Assembly (NCBI RefSeq): GCF_011762195.1
Contig: NZ_JAASQK010000005.1
Coordinates: 186,001 to 250,000, forward strand
Origin: Sphingomonas oligoaromativorans
GTDB lineage: Bacteria > Pseudomonadota > Alphaproteobacteria > Sphingomonadales > Sphingomonadaceae
Reading direction: 5' to 3'
Length of the DNA: 64,000 nt
The notes below the pieces were generated by a model. It ran no database searches and was not told the origin of the DNA. It saw only the letters and a list, made by a program, of their open reading frames with translations. Position 1 is the stretch's first letter, and each line of letters starts with the position of its first letter. The translations under genes were made by a program, and so were the position numbers. Positions 34,474 through 43,378 of this stretch are shown one piece after another.

Positions 34474-35151
34474 ATGACGATACGACGCACCGGCCCCGGC
34501 GGCCGCCAGAGGGTCAAGACCGCCAAGGGCCGCACCAACGCCTCCGTTCGCTGGCTGGAGCGCCAGTTGAACGATCCCTATGTCCGCATGGCCAAGTCCG
34601 AGGGCTATCGCAGCCGCGCGGCCTACAAGCTGATCGAGCTGGACGAGCGCTTCGGCTTCCTGCGCGGCGCGCAGCGGGTGGTCGATCTCGGCATCGCGCC
34701 GGGCGGCTGGACGCAGGTGGTGCGCAAGAAATGCCCCAAGGCGAAGGTGGCCGGCATCGACCTGCTGCCCGTCGACCCGATCGAGGACGTCACCATCTTC
34801 CAGATGGACTTCATGGACGATGCCGCCCCCGGCCTGCTCGCCGAGGCGCTGGGCGGCCCCGCCGATCTCGTTCTGTCGGACATGGCGGCCAACACCGTCG
34901 GCCACCAGCAGACCGACCATCTGCGCACCATGGCGCTGGTCGAGGCCGGCGGCCTGTTCGCGACCGAAGTGCTCCGCCCCGGCGGCACCTATGTGGCGAA
35001 AGTGCTGGCGGGCGGCGCCGACCATGGCCTGGTCGCGGAGCTGAAGCGCAACTTCACCAGCGTGAAGCACGCCAAGCCACCGGCGAGCCGCAAGGAATCC
35101 TCCGAATGGTACGTCATCGCGCAGGGCTTCAAGGGCCATGCGGAGGGCTGA
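34474..35151 (+). CDS. rlmE: 23S rRNA (uridine-2552-2'-O) methyltransferase RlmE
   Basis: A 225-aa SAM-dependent methyltransferase acting on U2552 of 23S rRNA. The SAM motif is VVDLGIAPGGW. The K-D-K-E catalytic tetrad is visible as YKLIELDERF, LVLSDMAANTVG, YVAKVLAGG and ESSEWYVIAQGFK. The basic N terminus (TIRRTGPGGRQRVKTAKGR) is longer than in E. coli, as usual in alphaproteobacteria. It probably shares a transcript with the Ppx/GppA gene. Confidence 0.95.
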   Translation: MTIRRTGPGGRQRVKTAKGRTNASVRWLERQLNDPYVRMAKSEGYRSRAAYKLIELDERFGFLRGAQRVVDLGIAPGGWTQVVRKKCPKAKVAGIDLLPVDPIEDVTIFQMDFMDDAAPGLLAEALGGPADLVLSDMAANTVGHQQTDHLRTMALVEAGGLFATEVLRPGGTYVAKVLAGGADHGLVAELKRNFTSVKHAKPPASRKESSEWYVIAQGFKGHAEG

Positions 35152-35184
35152 GGCTCCAGTCCTTCACATCGCCTGCCCCCTCTT

Positions 35185-35266
35185 CGTCATCCCGGACTTG
35201 ATCCGGGGTCCAGGACCGAGAGCGGAGCGCCTGCGGCTCTGGACCCCGGCATTCGCCGGGGTGACG
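35185..35266. repeat. Three-arm intergenic repeat, copy 2
   Basis: Outer arms CGTCA (35185) and TGACG (35262-35266), left hairpin CCCGGA-cttga-TCCGGG, central stem GGTCCAG/CTGGACC, right hairpin CCCCGGC-attc-GCCGGGG. It fills most of the gap between rlmE and hslV. Confidence 0.85.
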
Positions 35267-35357
35267 AGACAGGACGTCCAGACGATCGCGACGCGGGAGT
35301 TGCGCTCCTCGGCCCGCGCCCCATATCCCGGCTCGTAACCTGAGTAGCGGGACTTTC

Positions 35358-35912
35358 ATGAGCGAAGACAAGATCGGCTGGCACGGCACCACGATTCTCT
35401 CGGTGCGGCGGGGCGGCAAGGTGGTGATCGTCGGCGATGGCCAGGTCTCCATGGGCAACACCGTGATGAAGCCCAATGCGCGCAAGGTGCGGCGCCTCCA
35501 CGACGGCAGCGTCATCGGCGGCTTCGCCGGCGCCACCGCCGACGCCTTCACTTTGTTCGAGCGGCTGGAAGCCAAGCTGGAGCGGCATTCGGGCCAGCTC
35601 ATGCGCGCCGCCGTCGAGCTGGCGAAGGACTGGCGCACCGACAAATATCTGCGCAACCTCGAAGCGCTGATGATCGTCGCGGACAAGGACGTGACCCTCA
35701 TCCTCACCGGAAACGGCGACGTGCTGGAGCCGGAGCATGGCGTCGCGGCGATCGGATCGGGCGGCAACTACGCCCTCTCCGCCGCCCGCGCGCTGGTCGA
35801 TTACGAGCCCGACGCCGAGACCATCTGCCGCAAGGCGATGGCGATCGCGGCCGAGGTCTGCGTCTTCACCAACGATCGCCTGACGATCGAAACGCTGGAT
35901 TCCGCGAACTGA
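35358..35912 (+). CDS. hslV: ATP-dependent protease HslVU, peptidase subunit HslV
   Basis: A 184-aa proteasome-like N-terminal-threonine hydrolase. [25 protein letters not shown] contains the self-cleavage point; Thr11 becomes the nucleophile after loss of a 10-residue propeptide, longer than the single Met of E. coli. [14 protein letters not shown] near residue 140 is the family's second signature. Twelve copies assemble into two rings capped by HslU. It precedes hslU but is separated from it by a palindromic repeat. Confidence 0.96.
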   Translation: MSEDKIGWHGTTILSVRRGGKVVIVGDGQVSMGNTVMKPNARKVRRLHDGSVIGGFAGATADAFTLFERLEAKLERHSGQLMRAAVELAKDWRTDKYLRNLEALMIVADKDVTLILTGNGDVLEPEHGVAAIGSGGNYALSAARALVDYEPDAETICRKAMAIAAEVCVFTNDRLTIETLDSAN

Positions 35913-35921
35913 TCTGGAAAG

Positions 35922-36020
35922 CCCCTCCCGGAAAGGGAGGGGTTGGGGTGGGTTCCTGGCCGATACCCCGGCACCCGCCCCACATAAACCCACCCCCGGC
36001 CCCTCCCTTTCCGGGAGGGG
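35922..36020. repeat. Palindromic element between hslV and hslU (same family as the one inside E2)
   Basis: Left hairpin CCCCTCCC-ggaaa-GGGAGGGG (35922-35942), inner arms GGGGTGGGTT (near 35945) and AACCCACCCC (near 35987), right hairpin CCCCTCCC-tttcc-GGGAGGGG (36000-36020). Wording and plan match 9183-9287. It fills the space between the two subunit genes. Confidence 0.85.
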
Positions 36021-36032
36021 AGAAGGACTGAC

Positions 36033-37337
36033 ATGAACGACGCCCTCACCCCGAAAGCCATCGTCCGCGCGCTGGACGAGCACATCATCGGCCAGGCCGA
36101 CGCCAAGCGCGCCGTCGCGGTGGCGCTGCGCAACCGCTGGCGCCGCCAGCGCCTCGGCGCGGACCTGCGCGACGAGGTTTCCCCCAAGAACATCCTGATG
36201 ATCGGCCCCACCGGCTGCGGCAAGACCGAGATCAGCCGCCGTCTGGCCAAGCTCGCCGACGCGCCGTTCGTGAAGGTGGAAGCCACCAAGTTCACCGAGG
36301 TCGGCTATGTCGGCCGCGACGTCGAGCAGATCGCCCGCGATCTCGTCGAGGAGGCGATCCGTCTGGAGCGCGAGCGCCGCCGCACCGCCGTCAAGGACAA
36401 GGCCGAGGAGGCCGCGCTCGCCCGCCTGCTCGACGCGCTCGTCGGCAAGGATGCGTCGGAGGCGACGCGCATCGCCTTCCAGCAGCGTTTCCACGACGGC
36501 CAGCTCGACGACAAGGAGATCGAGATCGAGGTGGAGGACACGCCGCAGACGCCGTTCGAGATTCCCGGCATGGGCGGTCAGGTCGGCATGATTAACCTGT
36601 CCGACATGATGGGCAAGGCGTTCGGCGGCAACAAGCCGGTCAAGCGCCGCAAGCTCGCCGTCAGCGCCGCCTGGGCCAAGCTGGTCGAGGAGGAGAGCGA
36701 CAAGCGGCTCGACACCGACGATCTCAACCGCGCCGCGCTGGCCGATGCCGAGGGCAACGGCATCGTCTTCCTCGACGAGATCGACAAGATCGCCGTTTCC
36801 GACGTGCGCGGCGGCTCCGTCTCCCGCGAGGGCGTGCAGCGCGACCTGCTGCCGCTGATCGAGGGGACCACGGTCGCCACCAAATACGGCCCGATGAAGA
36901 CGGACCATGTGCTCTTCATCGCATCGGGCGCCTTCCATGTCGCCAAGCCCGCCGACCTGCTGCCCGAGCTTCAGGGCCGCCTGCCGATCCGCGTCGAGCT
37001 GAAGGCGCTGACCGAGGAGGATTTCGTCTCGATCCTCACCGACACGCGCGCCAGCCTGACGCAGCAATATGTCGGTCTGATCGGCACCGAAGGCGTCACC
37101 ATCCGCTTCACCGACGAAGGCATCCGCGCCATCGCACGCATCGCCGCCCAGGTGAACGAGACGGTCGAGAATATCGGCGCCCGCCGCCTCCAGACCGTGA
37201 TGGAGAAGCTGCTCGAAGACGTCAGCTTCGACGCCGAGGATCGCAAGGGCGAGACGCTCACAATTGACGGCGCCTATGTCGAGGCGCAGCTTTCGGGCGT
37301 CGCGAAGAACACCGATCTCAGCCGCTACATCCTGTAA
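36033..37337 (+). CDS. hslU: ATP-dependent protease HslVU, ATPase subunit HslU
   Basis: A 434-aa AAA+ unfoldase. Walker [16 protein letters not shown], the pore loop region [11 protein letters not shown], the intermediate I-domain (about residues 110-240), Walker [13 protein letters not shown], sensor region [11 protein letters not shown] and the C-terminal LSRYIL tail that docks into HslV are all present. Heat-shock control is expected but no promoter element is recognisable. Its ribosome site lies directly after the right hairpin of the repeat. Confidence 0.97.
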   Translation: MNDALTPKAIVRALDEHIIGQADAKRAVAVALRNRWRRQRLGADLRDEVSPKNILMIGPTGCGKTEISRRLAKLADAPFVKVEATKFTEVGYVGRDVEQIARDLVEEAIRLERERRRTAVKDKAEEAALARLLDALVGKDASEATRIAFQQRFHDGQLDDKEIEIEVEDTPQTPFEIPGMGGQVGMINLSDMMGKAFGGNKPVKRRKLAVSAAWAKLVEEESDKRLDTDDLNRAALADAEGNGIVFLDEIDKIAVSDVRGGSVSREGVQRDLLPLIEGTTVATKYGPMKTDHVLFIASGAFHVAKPADLLPELQGRLPIRVELKALTEEDFVSILTDTRASLTQQYVGLIGTEGVTIRFTDEGIRAIARIAAQVNETVENIGARRLQTVMEKLLEDVSFDAEDRKGETLTIDGAYVEAQLSGVAKNTDLSRYIL

Positions 37338-37379
37338 CGACGTGAGGATGCGGCCGCCGACGCGACGGGGATACGAGGC

Positions 37380-37874
37380 ATGATCCTGTCGCGTCGCGCG
37401 GCCGCCGTTGCGGCCATCGGCCTGCTGTTCGCCGCGCCCGTTGCCGCGGCGCGGGTCAGGCCCGGCCAGCCGGCGCCGGCCTATACGCTCACCGCCTTCG
37501 ACAAGACGAAGATCGGCTCGGAGCAGCTCCGGGGGCAGGTGGTCGTCCTCAATTTCTGGGCGACATGGTGCGGCCCCTGCCGGCAGGAGCTGCCCGCGCT
37601 GGACCACTATAACCGCCGTCACGCGCAGGAGGGCCTGCGCATCTTCGCGGTGGCGACCGAGGATTCGGTGGCGGAATCCGCCCTGAAGCCGCTGGCCGGC
37701 GCGCTTTCCTTCCCGCTGGTCCACCGGATCGAGGGGCGTGGCCTCGGCCCGCTCGGCGGGGTGCCGACCAACATCGTGATCGATCGCCATGGCGTGATCC
37801 GCTGGGCCGAGCCCGGCGCCTTCGACGCGGCGACGCTGGATCGGGTGATCGGGCCTTTGCTCGCCGAGCCCTGA
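37380..37874 (+). CDS. TlpA-like periplasmic thiol-disulfide oxidoreductase
   Basis: A 164-aa thioredoxin-fold protein with an N-terminal signal or anchor (ILSRRAAAVAAIGLLFAAPVAAA). The active site is NFWATWCGPCRQELPAL with Cys64 and Cys67, and GVPTNIVIDRHG is the cis-Pro loop. TlpA/ResA proteins reduce periplasmic disulfides, often for cytochrome assembly. It follows hslU by 42 bases. Confidence 0.9.
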   Translation: MILSRRAAAVAAIGLLFAAPVAAARVRPGQPAPAYTLTAFDKTKIGSEQLRGQVVVLNFWATWCGPCRQELPALDHYNRRHAQEGLRIFAVATEDSVAESALKPLAGALSFPLVHRIEGRGLGPLGGVPTNIVIDRHGVIRWAEPGAFDAATLDRVIGPLLAEP

Positions 37875-37925
37875 CAAGCAGGGCTGTCGGAGCCCCAAGG
37901 CCAATCCGCTCGACAGCGGGGCTCC
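37867..37925 (+). promoter_or_regulatory. Leader with competing hairpins before the EamA gene
   Basis: Stem 0: AGCCCTG/CAGGGCT (37867-37873, 37879-37885), overlapping the tlpA-like stop. Stem 1: GCTGTCG/CGACAGC (37883-37889, 37911-37917). Stem 2: GAGCCCC/GGGGCTC (37890-37896, 37918-37924). Stem 1 excludes both others, while stems 0 and 2 can coexist. The layout resembles a bistable attenuator, ending about 10 bases before the AGGAG of the next gene. Confidence 0.4.
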
Positions 37926-37945
37926 CTTCCCCCAGGAGCGGCGCC

Positions 37946-38830
37946 ATGTTCGCAGCCGCAGCGCCCGCGCTTTTCGTCCTGATCTGGTCCACCGGCTTCA
38001 TCGCCGCGCGGGCGGTGGTGCCCCATGCCGATCCGCAGCTTTTCCTCGTGGTGCGCATGGGACTGGTGGCGCTGCTGTTCGCCGGCATCGCGCTCGCCTC
38101 GAAGGAGAGCTGGCCGCGCGGGCGCAGGCTGCTGCTCCACATCCTCGCCGGATCGATGCTGCCCGGCATCTACCTGACCGGAAGCTGGTGGGCGGTGCAG
38201 CACAAGATGCCGGCGGGGATCATGTCGCTGCTGGGCGCGCTCCAGCCGCTGATCGTGGCCTTCCTCTCCTTCCTGATCCATGGCGAGCGGCTGCATGGGC
38301 GCGGCTGGATGGGGCTCGGCGTCGGCGTGGCGGGCATGGCGATGGTGCTGACGCCCGCGCTCCAGCAGGGCAGCGGCGCATTGCCGCTGGCCGCGGCCGG
38401 GGTGGCGATCCTGTCGATCCTCGCCATGGCGGGCGCGACGATGATCCAGCACGCCCATCTCGCCGCCGATCCGCTCCGCAGCGCCGGCGCGGTGCAGAAC
38501 GCCACCGGCACGCTCGTCGCCATCGTCGCGGCGCTGCTGCTCGGACATGGCCGGTGGGACAATTCGCCGACGCTGTGGGCGGGGCTTGCCTGGTCCGTGC
38601 TGCTTCTCTCGGCGGCGGCGCTGTCGCTGCTGTCGTGGATGCTGCGCCATCAGGGGGCGACGCGGGTGAGCAGCCTGCTGCTGCTCGTCCCCGCGCTCGC
38701 CGCCGTCGAGGCGTGGGCCTTCTTCGGGGAAACGCTCGGCCCGATCCAGCTCGCCGGCTTCCCGCTCGCGCTCGGCGGCGTGCTGCTCGCCCGTTCGCGC
38801 GGTGCCGCGCCGCCGCCCGAGCCCGCCTGA
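37946..38830 (+). CDS. EamA/DMT-family transporter
   Basis: A 294-aa inner-membrane protein with about ten helices in two EamA repeats. FVLIWSTGFIAARAVVPHADP is the typical first helix, and FFGETLGPIQLAGFPLALGGVLLARS the typical last one. Members export amino acids, nucleosides or other metabolites; the substrate here is unknown. AGGAG lies eight bases before the ATG. A structured leader precedes it. Confidence 0.88.
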   Translation: MFAAAAPALFVLIWSTGFIAARAVVPHADPQLFLVVRMGLVALLFAGIALASKESWPRGRRLLLHILAGSMLPGIYLTGSWWAVQHKMPAGIMSLLGALQPLIVAFLSFLIHGERLHGRGWMGLGVGVAGMAMVLTPALQQGSGALPLAAAGVAILSILAMAGATMIQHAHLAADPLRSAGAVQNATGTLVAIVAALLLGHGRWDNSPTLWAGLAWSVLLLSAAALSLLSWMLRHQGATRVSSLLLLVPALAAVEAWAFFGETLGPIQLAGFPLALGGVLLARSRGAAPPPEPA

Positions 38831-38878
38831 TCCTGCACGGCCTAGACAAGTCCGCCCCGCTCGACCAAGGCTCGGGCC

Positions 38879-39508
38879 ATGCTGCACACGCTCCTCGGCC
38901 ACGTCGCGACGTGGATCATCTCCGTCATCTCCGCCATGGGCTATGCCGGCATCGTCCTGCTGATGGGGATCGAGAGCGCCTGCATCCCCTTGCCCTCCGA
39001 GATCATCATGCCCTTCTCGGGCTATCTGGTGTCGACCGGCCGCTTCGAGCTGCTCGCGGTGGCGACGGCGGGGGCGATCGGGTGCAACCTCGGCTCGATC
39101 CCGGCTTATTTCGCCGGGCAATATGGCGGACGCCCCTTCATCCTGCGCTGGGGCAAGTGGGTGCTGATCGGTGCCGACGAGCTGGACAAGGCGGAACGCT
39201 TCTTCGCCCGCTTCGGCAGCCTCGCGGTACTGATCGGGCGGCTGCTGCCGGTGATCCGCAGCTTCATCGCCTTCCCCGCCGGCATGGCGCGGATGAACCA
39301 GGCGAAGTTCCACATCTACACCTTCGTGGGAAGCTGGCCCTGGTGCTTCGCGCTGGCGCTGGTGGGCGACCGGCTGGGCGTCGCGTGGCGCACCGATCCG
39401 CGTCTGGGCGAGATTCTCCACAAGCTCGATGCCGTGGTGGTGGCGGCGATCCTCGGGCTCGGCGCCTTCTATGTGTGGCACCGGGTGCGGGCGCTTCGGA
39501 AAGGCTGA
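38879..39508 (+). CDS. DedA/VTT-family membrane protein
   Basis: A 209-aa membrane protein. GYAGIVLLMGIESACIPLPSEIIMPFSGYL and GRLLPVIRSFIAFPAGMARM are the DedA signatures, including conserved Glu and Arg residues of the re-entrant loops. Recent work on the family ties it to undecaprenyl-phosphate or phospholipid recycling and to membrane-potential homeostasis; which applies here is unknown. A strong bidirectional terminator follows. Confidence 0.92.
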   Translation: MLHTLLGHVATWIISVISAMGYAGIVLLMGIESACIPLPSEIIMPFSGYLVSTGRFELLAVATAGAIGCNLGSIPAYFAGQYGGRPFILRWGKWVLIGADELDKAERFFARFGSLAVLIGRLLPVIRSFIAFPAGMARMNQAKFHIYTFVGSWPWCFALALVGDRLGVAWRTDPRLGEILHKLDAVVVAAILGLGAFYVWHRVRALRKG

Positions 39509-39512
39509 TACG

Positions 39513-39550
39513 AAAAAAGGCCTCCCCGATATCCGGGGAGGCCTTTTCCT
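39513..39550. terminator. Bidirectional rho-independent terminator
   Basis: A 13-bp stem AAAAGGCCTCCCC (39515-39527) with GGGGAGGCCTTTT (39535-39547) has an A-run on the left and T-run on the right, so it terminates both the DedA gene and the convergent helicase gene. Confidence 0.9.
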
Positions 39551-39569
39551 TTGCCCGCTGGCTGACGGA

Positions 39570-41135
39570 TCAGCTCGGGCGAGGCGCGCCGCCACCCGGC
39601 TGGCCACCACGATTGCCACCGCCCCGGAAGGGACGGCCGCCGCCCGGACGATCGCCACGGACCGGACGATCGCCACGCATGGCAGCCCGCTCACCCTGAG
39701 GACGGGCGGCACGATCGCCGCGATCGGCCTGACCATCGACGGGGCTCCAGCCGCCCGGACGCGTATTGCCCGAATGACCCCGGCCGCCCAGCGGATTGGC
39801 CACCGGACCGCGCGGCGACGCATCGCGCGACGTCTCGCGGTTGGTGCCGCCGCGATGGACCTGGCCATGCTGCGGACGGCCCCGGCCGCCGCCACGGCCA
39901 TCGTTGCGGCCCCGCGCGCCGAGCGCATCACGCTCGCGATCGTCGCGGCTGCCCATCGCCGGCAACGGCAGACGCTTCTGCTCGACGACGAAATTCTCCG
40001 GCAGAGGCAGCTCGGTGGGATGCACGCGGGTGAGCTTGGTGATGTCGCGCATATTGCCGCGCTCGTCCGGCGAGACGAAGGCCAGCGCCATGCCCGCCGC
40101 GCCCGCGCGAGCGGTGCGGCCGATGCGGTGGACATACTGTTCCGGCACATCGGGGATGTCGAAGTTGAAGACGTGGGTCACGCCGTCCACGTCGATGCCG
40201 CGCGCGGCGATGTCGGTCGCGACGAGGATCGGCACCTTGCCCGAGCGGAAGTCGGCCAGCGTGCGCTCACGCTGAGGCTGGCTCTTGTTGCCGTGGATCG
40301 CGCCCGAGGCGAGGCCGGCGGCGGTCAGGTGGCGGACGATGCGATCCGCGCCGTGCTTGGTGCGGCTGAACACCAGCGCGCGGCCGATCTCGAACTCGCG
40401 CAGCTTCATGGTGAGCAGCGCCTGCTTCTCGGGCTGGTTCACATAAGTGAGATACTGGTCGACACGCTCGGCCGTGGTCGAGACGGGGGCGACCGCCACC
40501 TTCACCGGATCGGTCAGGAACTTGTCGGCCAGCTCGCCGATCGTCTTGGGCATGGTGGCCGAGAAGAACAGCGACTGGCGCTTCTTCGGCAGCAGCGGCA
40601 CGATGCGCTTCAGCGAGTGGATGAAGCCGAGGTCGAGCATCTGGTCGGCCTCGTCGAGCACGAAGATCTCGACGTCCTTCAGCGTCAGCGCGCGCTGGTC
40701 GATGAGGTCGAGCAGGCGGCCGGGGGTGGCGACGAGGATGTCCACACCCGCCTGAAGCTGGCGAATCTGGCGGTTGATCGGCACGCCGCCGAATACGGTG
40801 ATGGCGGACAGGCGCAGGCCCTTGCCATAGGTGTTCATGCTCTCGGCGATCTGGCTGGCCAGCTCGCGCGTCGGCGCCAGCACCAGCATACGGCAGCCAC
40901 GCACGGGGCGCGGCTTGGGGTGCTTGTGGAGATGATGCAGCGCGGGCAGGCCGAACGCGGCGGTCTTGCCGGTGCCGGTCTGCGCGATGCCGAGAAGGTC
41001 GCGGCCTTCCATGAGCTGCGGGATGGCCTGGGCCTGGATCGGCGTCGGCGTCACATATCCCTCGGCGGCGAGCGCCTGCTGGATCGGCGCGGCAAGCCCG
41101 AGGTCGGAAAATTGGGTCAAATGGATGTCTTCCAT
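39570..41135 (-). CDS. DEAD-box RNA helicase (RhlE-like)
   Basis: A 521-aa ATP-dependent RNA helicase. Q motif FSDLGLAAPIQQAL, motif I AQTGTGKTAAF, Ia PTRELASQI, II DEADQML, III SAT, V ATDIAARGID and VI HRIGRTAR are all in place by about residue 350. The C-terminal tail of about 150 residues is disordered and rich in Arg, Gly and Asp (repeats such as RGDRPVRGDRPGGG), probably for RNA binding and condensate formation. Length and tail fit RhlE. The start at 41135 gives the family N terminus MEDIHLTQFSDLGL. A 411-base region precedes it. Confidence 0.93.
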   Translation of the reverse strand: MEDIHLTQFSDLGLAAPIQQALAAEGYVTPTPIQAQAIPQLMEGRDLLGIAQTGTGKTAAFGLPALHHLHKHPKPRPVRGCRMLVLAPTRELASQIAESMNTYGKGLRLSAITVFGGVPINRQIRQLQAGVDILVATPGRLLDLIDQRALTLKDVEIFVLDEADQMLDLGFIHSLKRIVPLLPKKRQSLFFSATMPKTIGELADKFLTDPVKVAVAPVSTTAERVDQYLTYVNQPEKQALLTMKLREFEIGRALVFSRTKHGADRIVRHLTAAGLASGAIHGNKSQPQRERTLADFRSGKVPILVATDIAARGIDVDGVTHVFNFDIPDVPEQYVHRIGRTARAGAAGMALAFVSPDERGNMRDITKLTRVHPTELPLPENFVVEQKRLPLPAMGSRDDRERDALGARGRNDGRGGGRGRPQHGQVHRGGTNRETSRDASPRGPVANPLGGRGHSGNTRPGGWSPVDGQADRGDRAARPQGERAAMRGDRPVRGDRPGGGRPFRGGGNRGGQPGGGAPRPS

Positions 41136-41546
41136 GCAAAGGCACGGCGCGGGTTCGCAGATCATGCGAACACGCGGCGGCGGGTTCGATGACGACCCGC
41201 GTGAAAAGGGTAGCCTTCAGGCAAAGCGTCATCGAGGGACCGTGCGCTCGGATCGCCCGTAGGGAGCGATCGAATCACGCAGCGACGGTCCGGCGGTCGT
41301 TTCGGCCGCTGACGCCGGCGCGCATATGGGCCAATCCGCTCGCAATTGCAACATGACCCGGCTTTCAGCGGCCTTTCGGCCCTCGATACATGACCTCTCC
41401 ACCCTGCGGAGCCCATGCCCGCCCCCTGCCCGCGAACGGCCGATGATATCGCGCCGTGGGGGAGAAAGCATGAAGCGGGTGGAACAAGCCGCCAATTGAC
41501 GCGCGCAAGCCTTGCACAGCCGGCCGGGACGTACCAATTGAGGGCC
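41136..41546. other. 411-bp divergent intergenic region between helicase and nfu
   Basis: No convincing gene. It holds a possible hairpin (outer arms GGACCGT 41237-41243 and ACGGTCC 41285-41291, inner arms GATCGC 41251-41256 and GCGATC 41266-41271) in the helicase leader. There is an 8-bp direct repeat CCAATTGA (41492, 41534) near nfu, and a possible nine-codon leader ORF (41470-41499, MKRVEQAAN) with GGAG upstream. Both divergent promoters must lie here. Confidence 0.4.
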
Positions 41547-42122
41547 ATGCTGATAGAAACCGAAACGACGCCCAATCCGTCGACGCTGAAATTCCTCGCC
41601 GGCCGCACGGTGATGGACGCCGGCACCCGCGATTTCGCGACGCCGGAAGAGGCCGAGGCCTCGCCCCTCGCCGAGGCGCTGTTTGCGCTCGGCGATGTCG
41701 AAGGCGTGTTCTACGGGCGGGACTTCATCTCCGTCACGGCCGCGCCGGGCAGCGACTGGCGCGACCTGAAGCCCCAGGTGCTGGGCGTGCTGCTCGACCA
41801 TTTCGCGGGCGGCGCGCCGCTGTTCCGCGCCGGCGGCGGCAACGGCATCGAGGTGGCCGCCGACGATCAGGACTTCGGCGAAGACCCCGCCGACGCCGAC
41901 ATCATCGACCAGATCAAGGATCTGATCGACACCCGCGTGCGGCCCGCCGTGGCGCGCGACGGCGGCGACATCGTCTATCGCGGCTTCACCAAGGGCACGG
42001 TCTATCTGGCGATGCACGGCGCCTGCTCGGGCTGCCCCTCCTCGACGGCGACGCTGAAGCAGGGCATCGAACAACTTCTGAAGCATTATGTCCCGGAAGT
42101 GACCGACGTCCGCGCGGTCTGA
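41547..42122 (+). CDS. Nfu-type iron-sulfur cluster carrier
   Basis: A 191-aa Fe-S cluster delivery protein. The N-terminal Nfu_N domain starts [17 protein letters not shown], and the C-terminal NifU-like domain has CSGCPSST with the CxxC that holds a bridging cluster. It should pass 4Fe-4S clusters to client enzymes; MiaB, encoded 4 kb downstream, is one plausible client. The start at 41547 with GAGGG upstream gives the canonical N terminus. Confidence 0.93.
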   Translation: MLIETETTPNPSTLKFLAGRTVMDAGTRDFATPEEAEASPLAEALFALGDVEGVFYGRDFISVTAAPGSDWRDLKPQVLGVLLDHFAGGAPLFRAGGGNGIEVAADDQDFGEDPADADIIDQIKDLIDTRVRPAVARDGGDIVYRGFTKGTVYLAMHGACSGCPSSTATLKQGIEQLLKHYVPEVTDVRAV

Positions 42123-42156
42123 CCTTCCCGTCCCTCGTTCCGTATCGGGAGCCTAC

Positions 42157-42747
42157 ATGACCAAGACCCTCGACGATGCCGGCCTTGATCTCATCTTTCG
42201 CGAAGCTCGCACCTACAACGGCTATACCGATCGGCCGGTGAGCGAAGACACGCTCCGCGCGATCTGGGATCTGGCGAAGATGGGGCCGACATCCGCCAAT
42301 CAATCGCCCGCACGGATCGTCTGGTGCGTGTCGGACGAGGCGAAGGCGAAGCTTGCGGGCCTGTCCGGCGGCGCCAATCCGCCCAAGATCCTGAAGGCGC
42401 CGGTCACCGCGATCATCGGCATGGACTATGCGTTCTACGACAAGCTGCCGACGCTCTTCCCTCACACCGACGCGCGCTCGTGGTTCGCGGGCAACCAGCC
42501 GCTGATCGAGGCCTCTGCCTTCCGCAACTCGACGCTTCAGGGCGCCTATTTCATCATCGCGGCGCGCGCGCTCGGCCTCGATACCGGGCCGATGTCCGGC
42601 TTCAACAACGCGGCGGTGGACGAGGCCTTCTTCGCGGGCACCGAAATCCGGTCCAACTTCATCTGCACGCTGGGTTATGGCGACCCTTCGACGCTGCATG
42701 GCCGCAATCCGCGGCTCGGCTTCGAAGAGGCGACCCGGATCGCCTGA
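42157..42747 (+). CDS. RutE-like malonic semialdehyde reductase / nitroreductase
   Basis: A 196-aa flavin oxidoreductase of the HadB/RutE subgroup. [25 protein letters not shown]-like [57 protein letters not shown] and GYGDPS follow E. coli RutE along its full length. RutE reduces malonic semialdehyde from pyrimidine breakdown, but no rut genes are near, so a general quinone, aldehyde or nitro-compound reductase is possible. Confidence 0.88.
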   Translation: MTKTLDDAGLDLIFREARTYNGYTDRPVSEDTLRAIWDLAKMGPTSANQSPARIVWCVSDEAKAKLAGLSGGANPPKILKAPVTAIIGMDYAFYDKLPTLFPHTDARSWFAGNQPLIEASAFRNSTLQGAYFIIAARALGLDTGPMSGFNNAAVDEAFFAGTEIRSNFICTLGYGDPSTLHGRNPRLGFEEATRIA

Positions 42748-42751
42748 TCCG

Positions 42752-43378
42752 ATGCTGCTCGCGATCGACACGGCGACCGCGGCCTGCTCGGCCGCTCTGA
42801 TCGAGGGCGGCGACGTCGTCCATGCGATGCGCGAACTGGTCGGCCGCGGCCATGCCGAGCGCATCGTGCCGATGGTCGAGGCCCTGCTGGCGGAGGCCGG
42901 TGGGGTCACGCCATCGGCGGTGCTGGCCGATTGCGGGCCGGGCAGCTTCACCGGCGTGCGCGTCGGGCTTGCGGCGGCGATCGGCATGGGCATGGGCTGG
43001 TCCGCCCCCGTCGCCGGCTGCTCGTCGATGGCGCTGGTCGCGGTGCGCTGCTTCGCGGATCGGCCGGAGCTGGAGCATTGCGCCGTGGCGCTCACCGGCG
43101 GCCATGGCGAGCTGTTCGTCCAGCGCTTCGCCGCCCGCCCGTTCGCGGCGTCGAGCGATCTGGTGTCGCTGCCCCCGGCCGAAGCGGCTGCGTTCACGCC
43201 GGACGCAGTGATCGCGGGATCGGGCGCGGAGGCGCTGGTCGCCGCGCGCGGCACCGGCGAGGCGCTCGACATCCTGCCCGAGGCGGCCGACGCCGCGCGC
43301 CTGCCCGAAGCCTTCCGCACGCTCCCGCCGCAGCCGATCTACGGCCGCCCGCCGGACGCCAAGCCCAAGGCGGCATGA
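42752..43378 (+). CDS. tsaB: tRNA threonylcarbamoyladenosine biosynthesis protein TsaB
   Basis: A 208-aa partner of TsaD in making t6A37 on ANN-decoding tRNAs. It starts MLLAIDTATAACSAAL with the ASKHA phosphate loop, then RGHAERIVPMVEALLAEAG and GPGSFTGVRVGLAAAIGMG, the family signature. The gene overlaps rimI by four bases (ATGA), the standard alphaproteobacterial pairing. Confidence 0.94.
   Translation: MLLAIDTATAACSAALIEGGDVVHAMRELVGRGHAERIVPMVEALLAEAGGVTPSAVLADCGPGSFTGVRVGLAAAIGMGMGWSAPVAGCSSMALVAVRCFADRPELEHCAVALTGGHGELFVQRFAARPFAASSDLVSLPPAEAAAFTPDAVIAGSGAEALVAARGTGEALDILPEAADAARLPEAFRTLPPQPIYGRPPDAKPKAA

Noticed and set aside
35187-37904. 905-codon open frame antisense to hslV, hslU and the TlpA-like gene
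   Set aside because: It crosses three certain genes and two repeats, lacks motifs, and reads as GC-shadow protein.
37883-37924. H-type pseudoknot before the EamA gene
   Set aside because: Both stems are complementary in pseudoknot order, but the connecting loops would be zero bases long, which is sterically unlikely; reported instead as alternative hairpins.
37619-40150. 843-codon minus-strand frame over the EamA and DedA genes
   Set aside because: Low-complexity Arg/Ala sequence opposite two recognisable membrane proteins; it also runs into the helicase gene.
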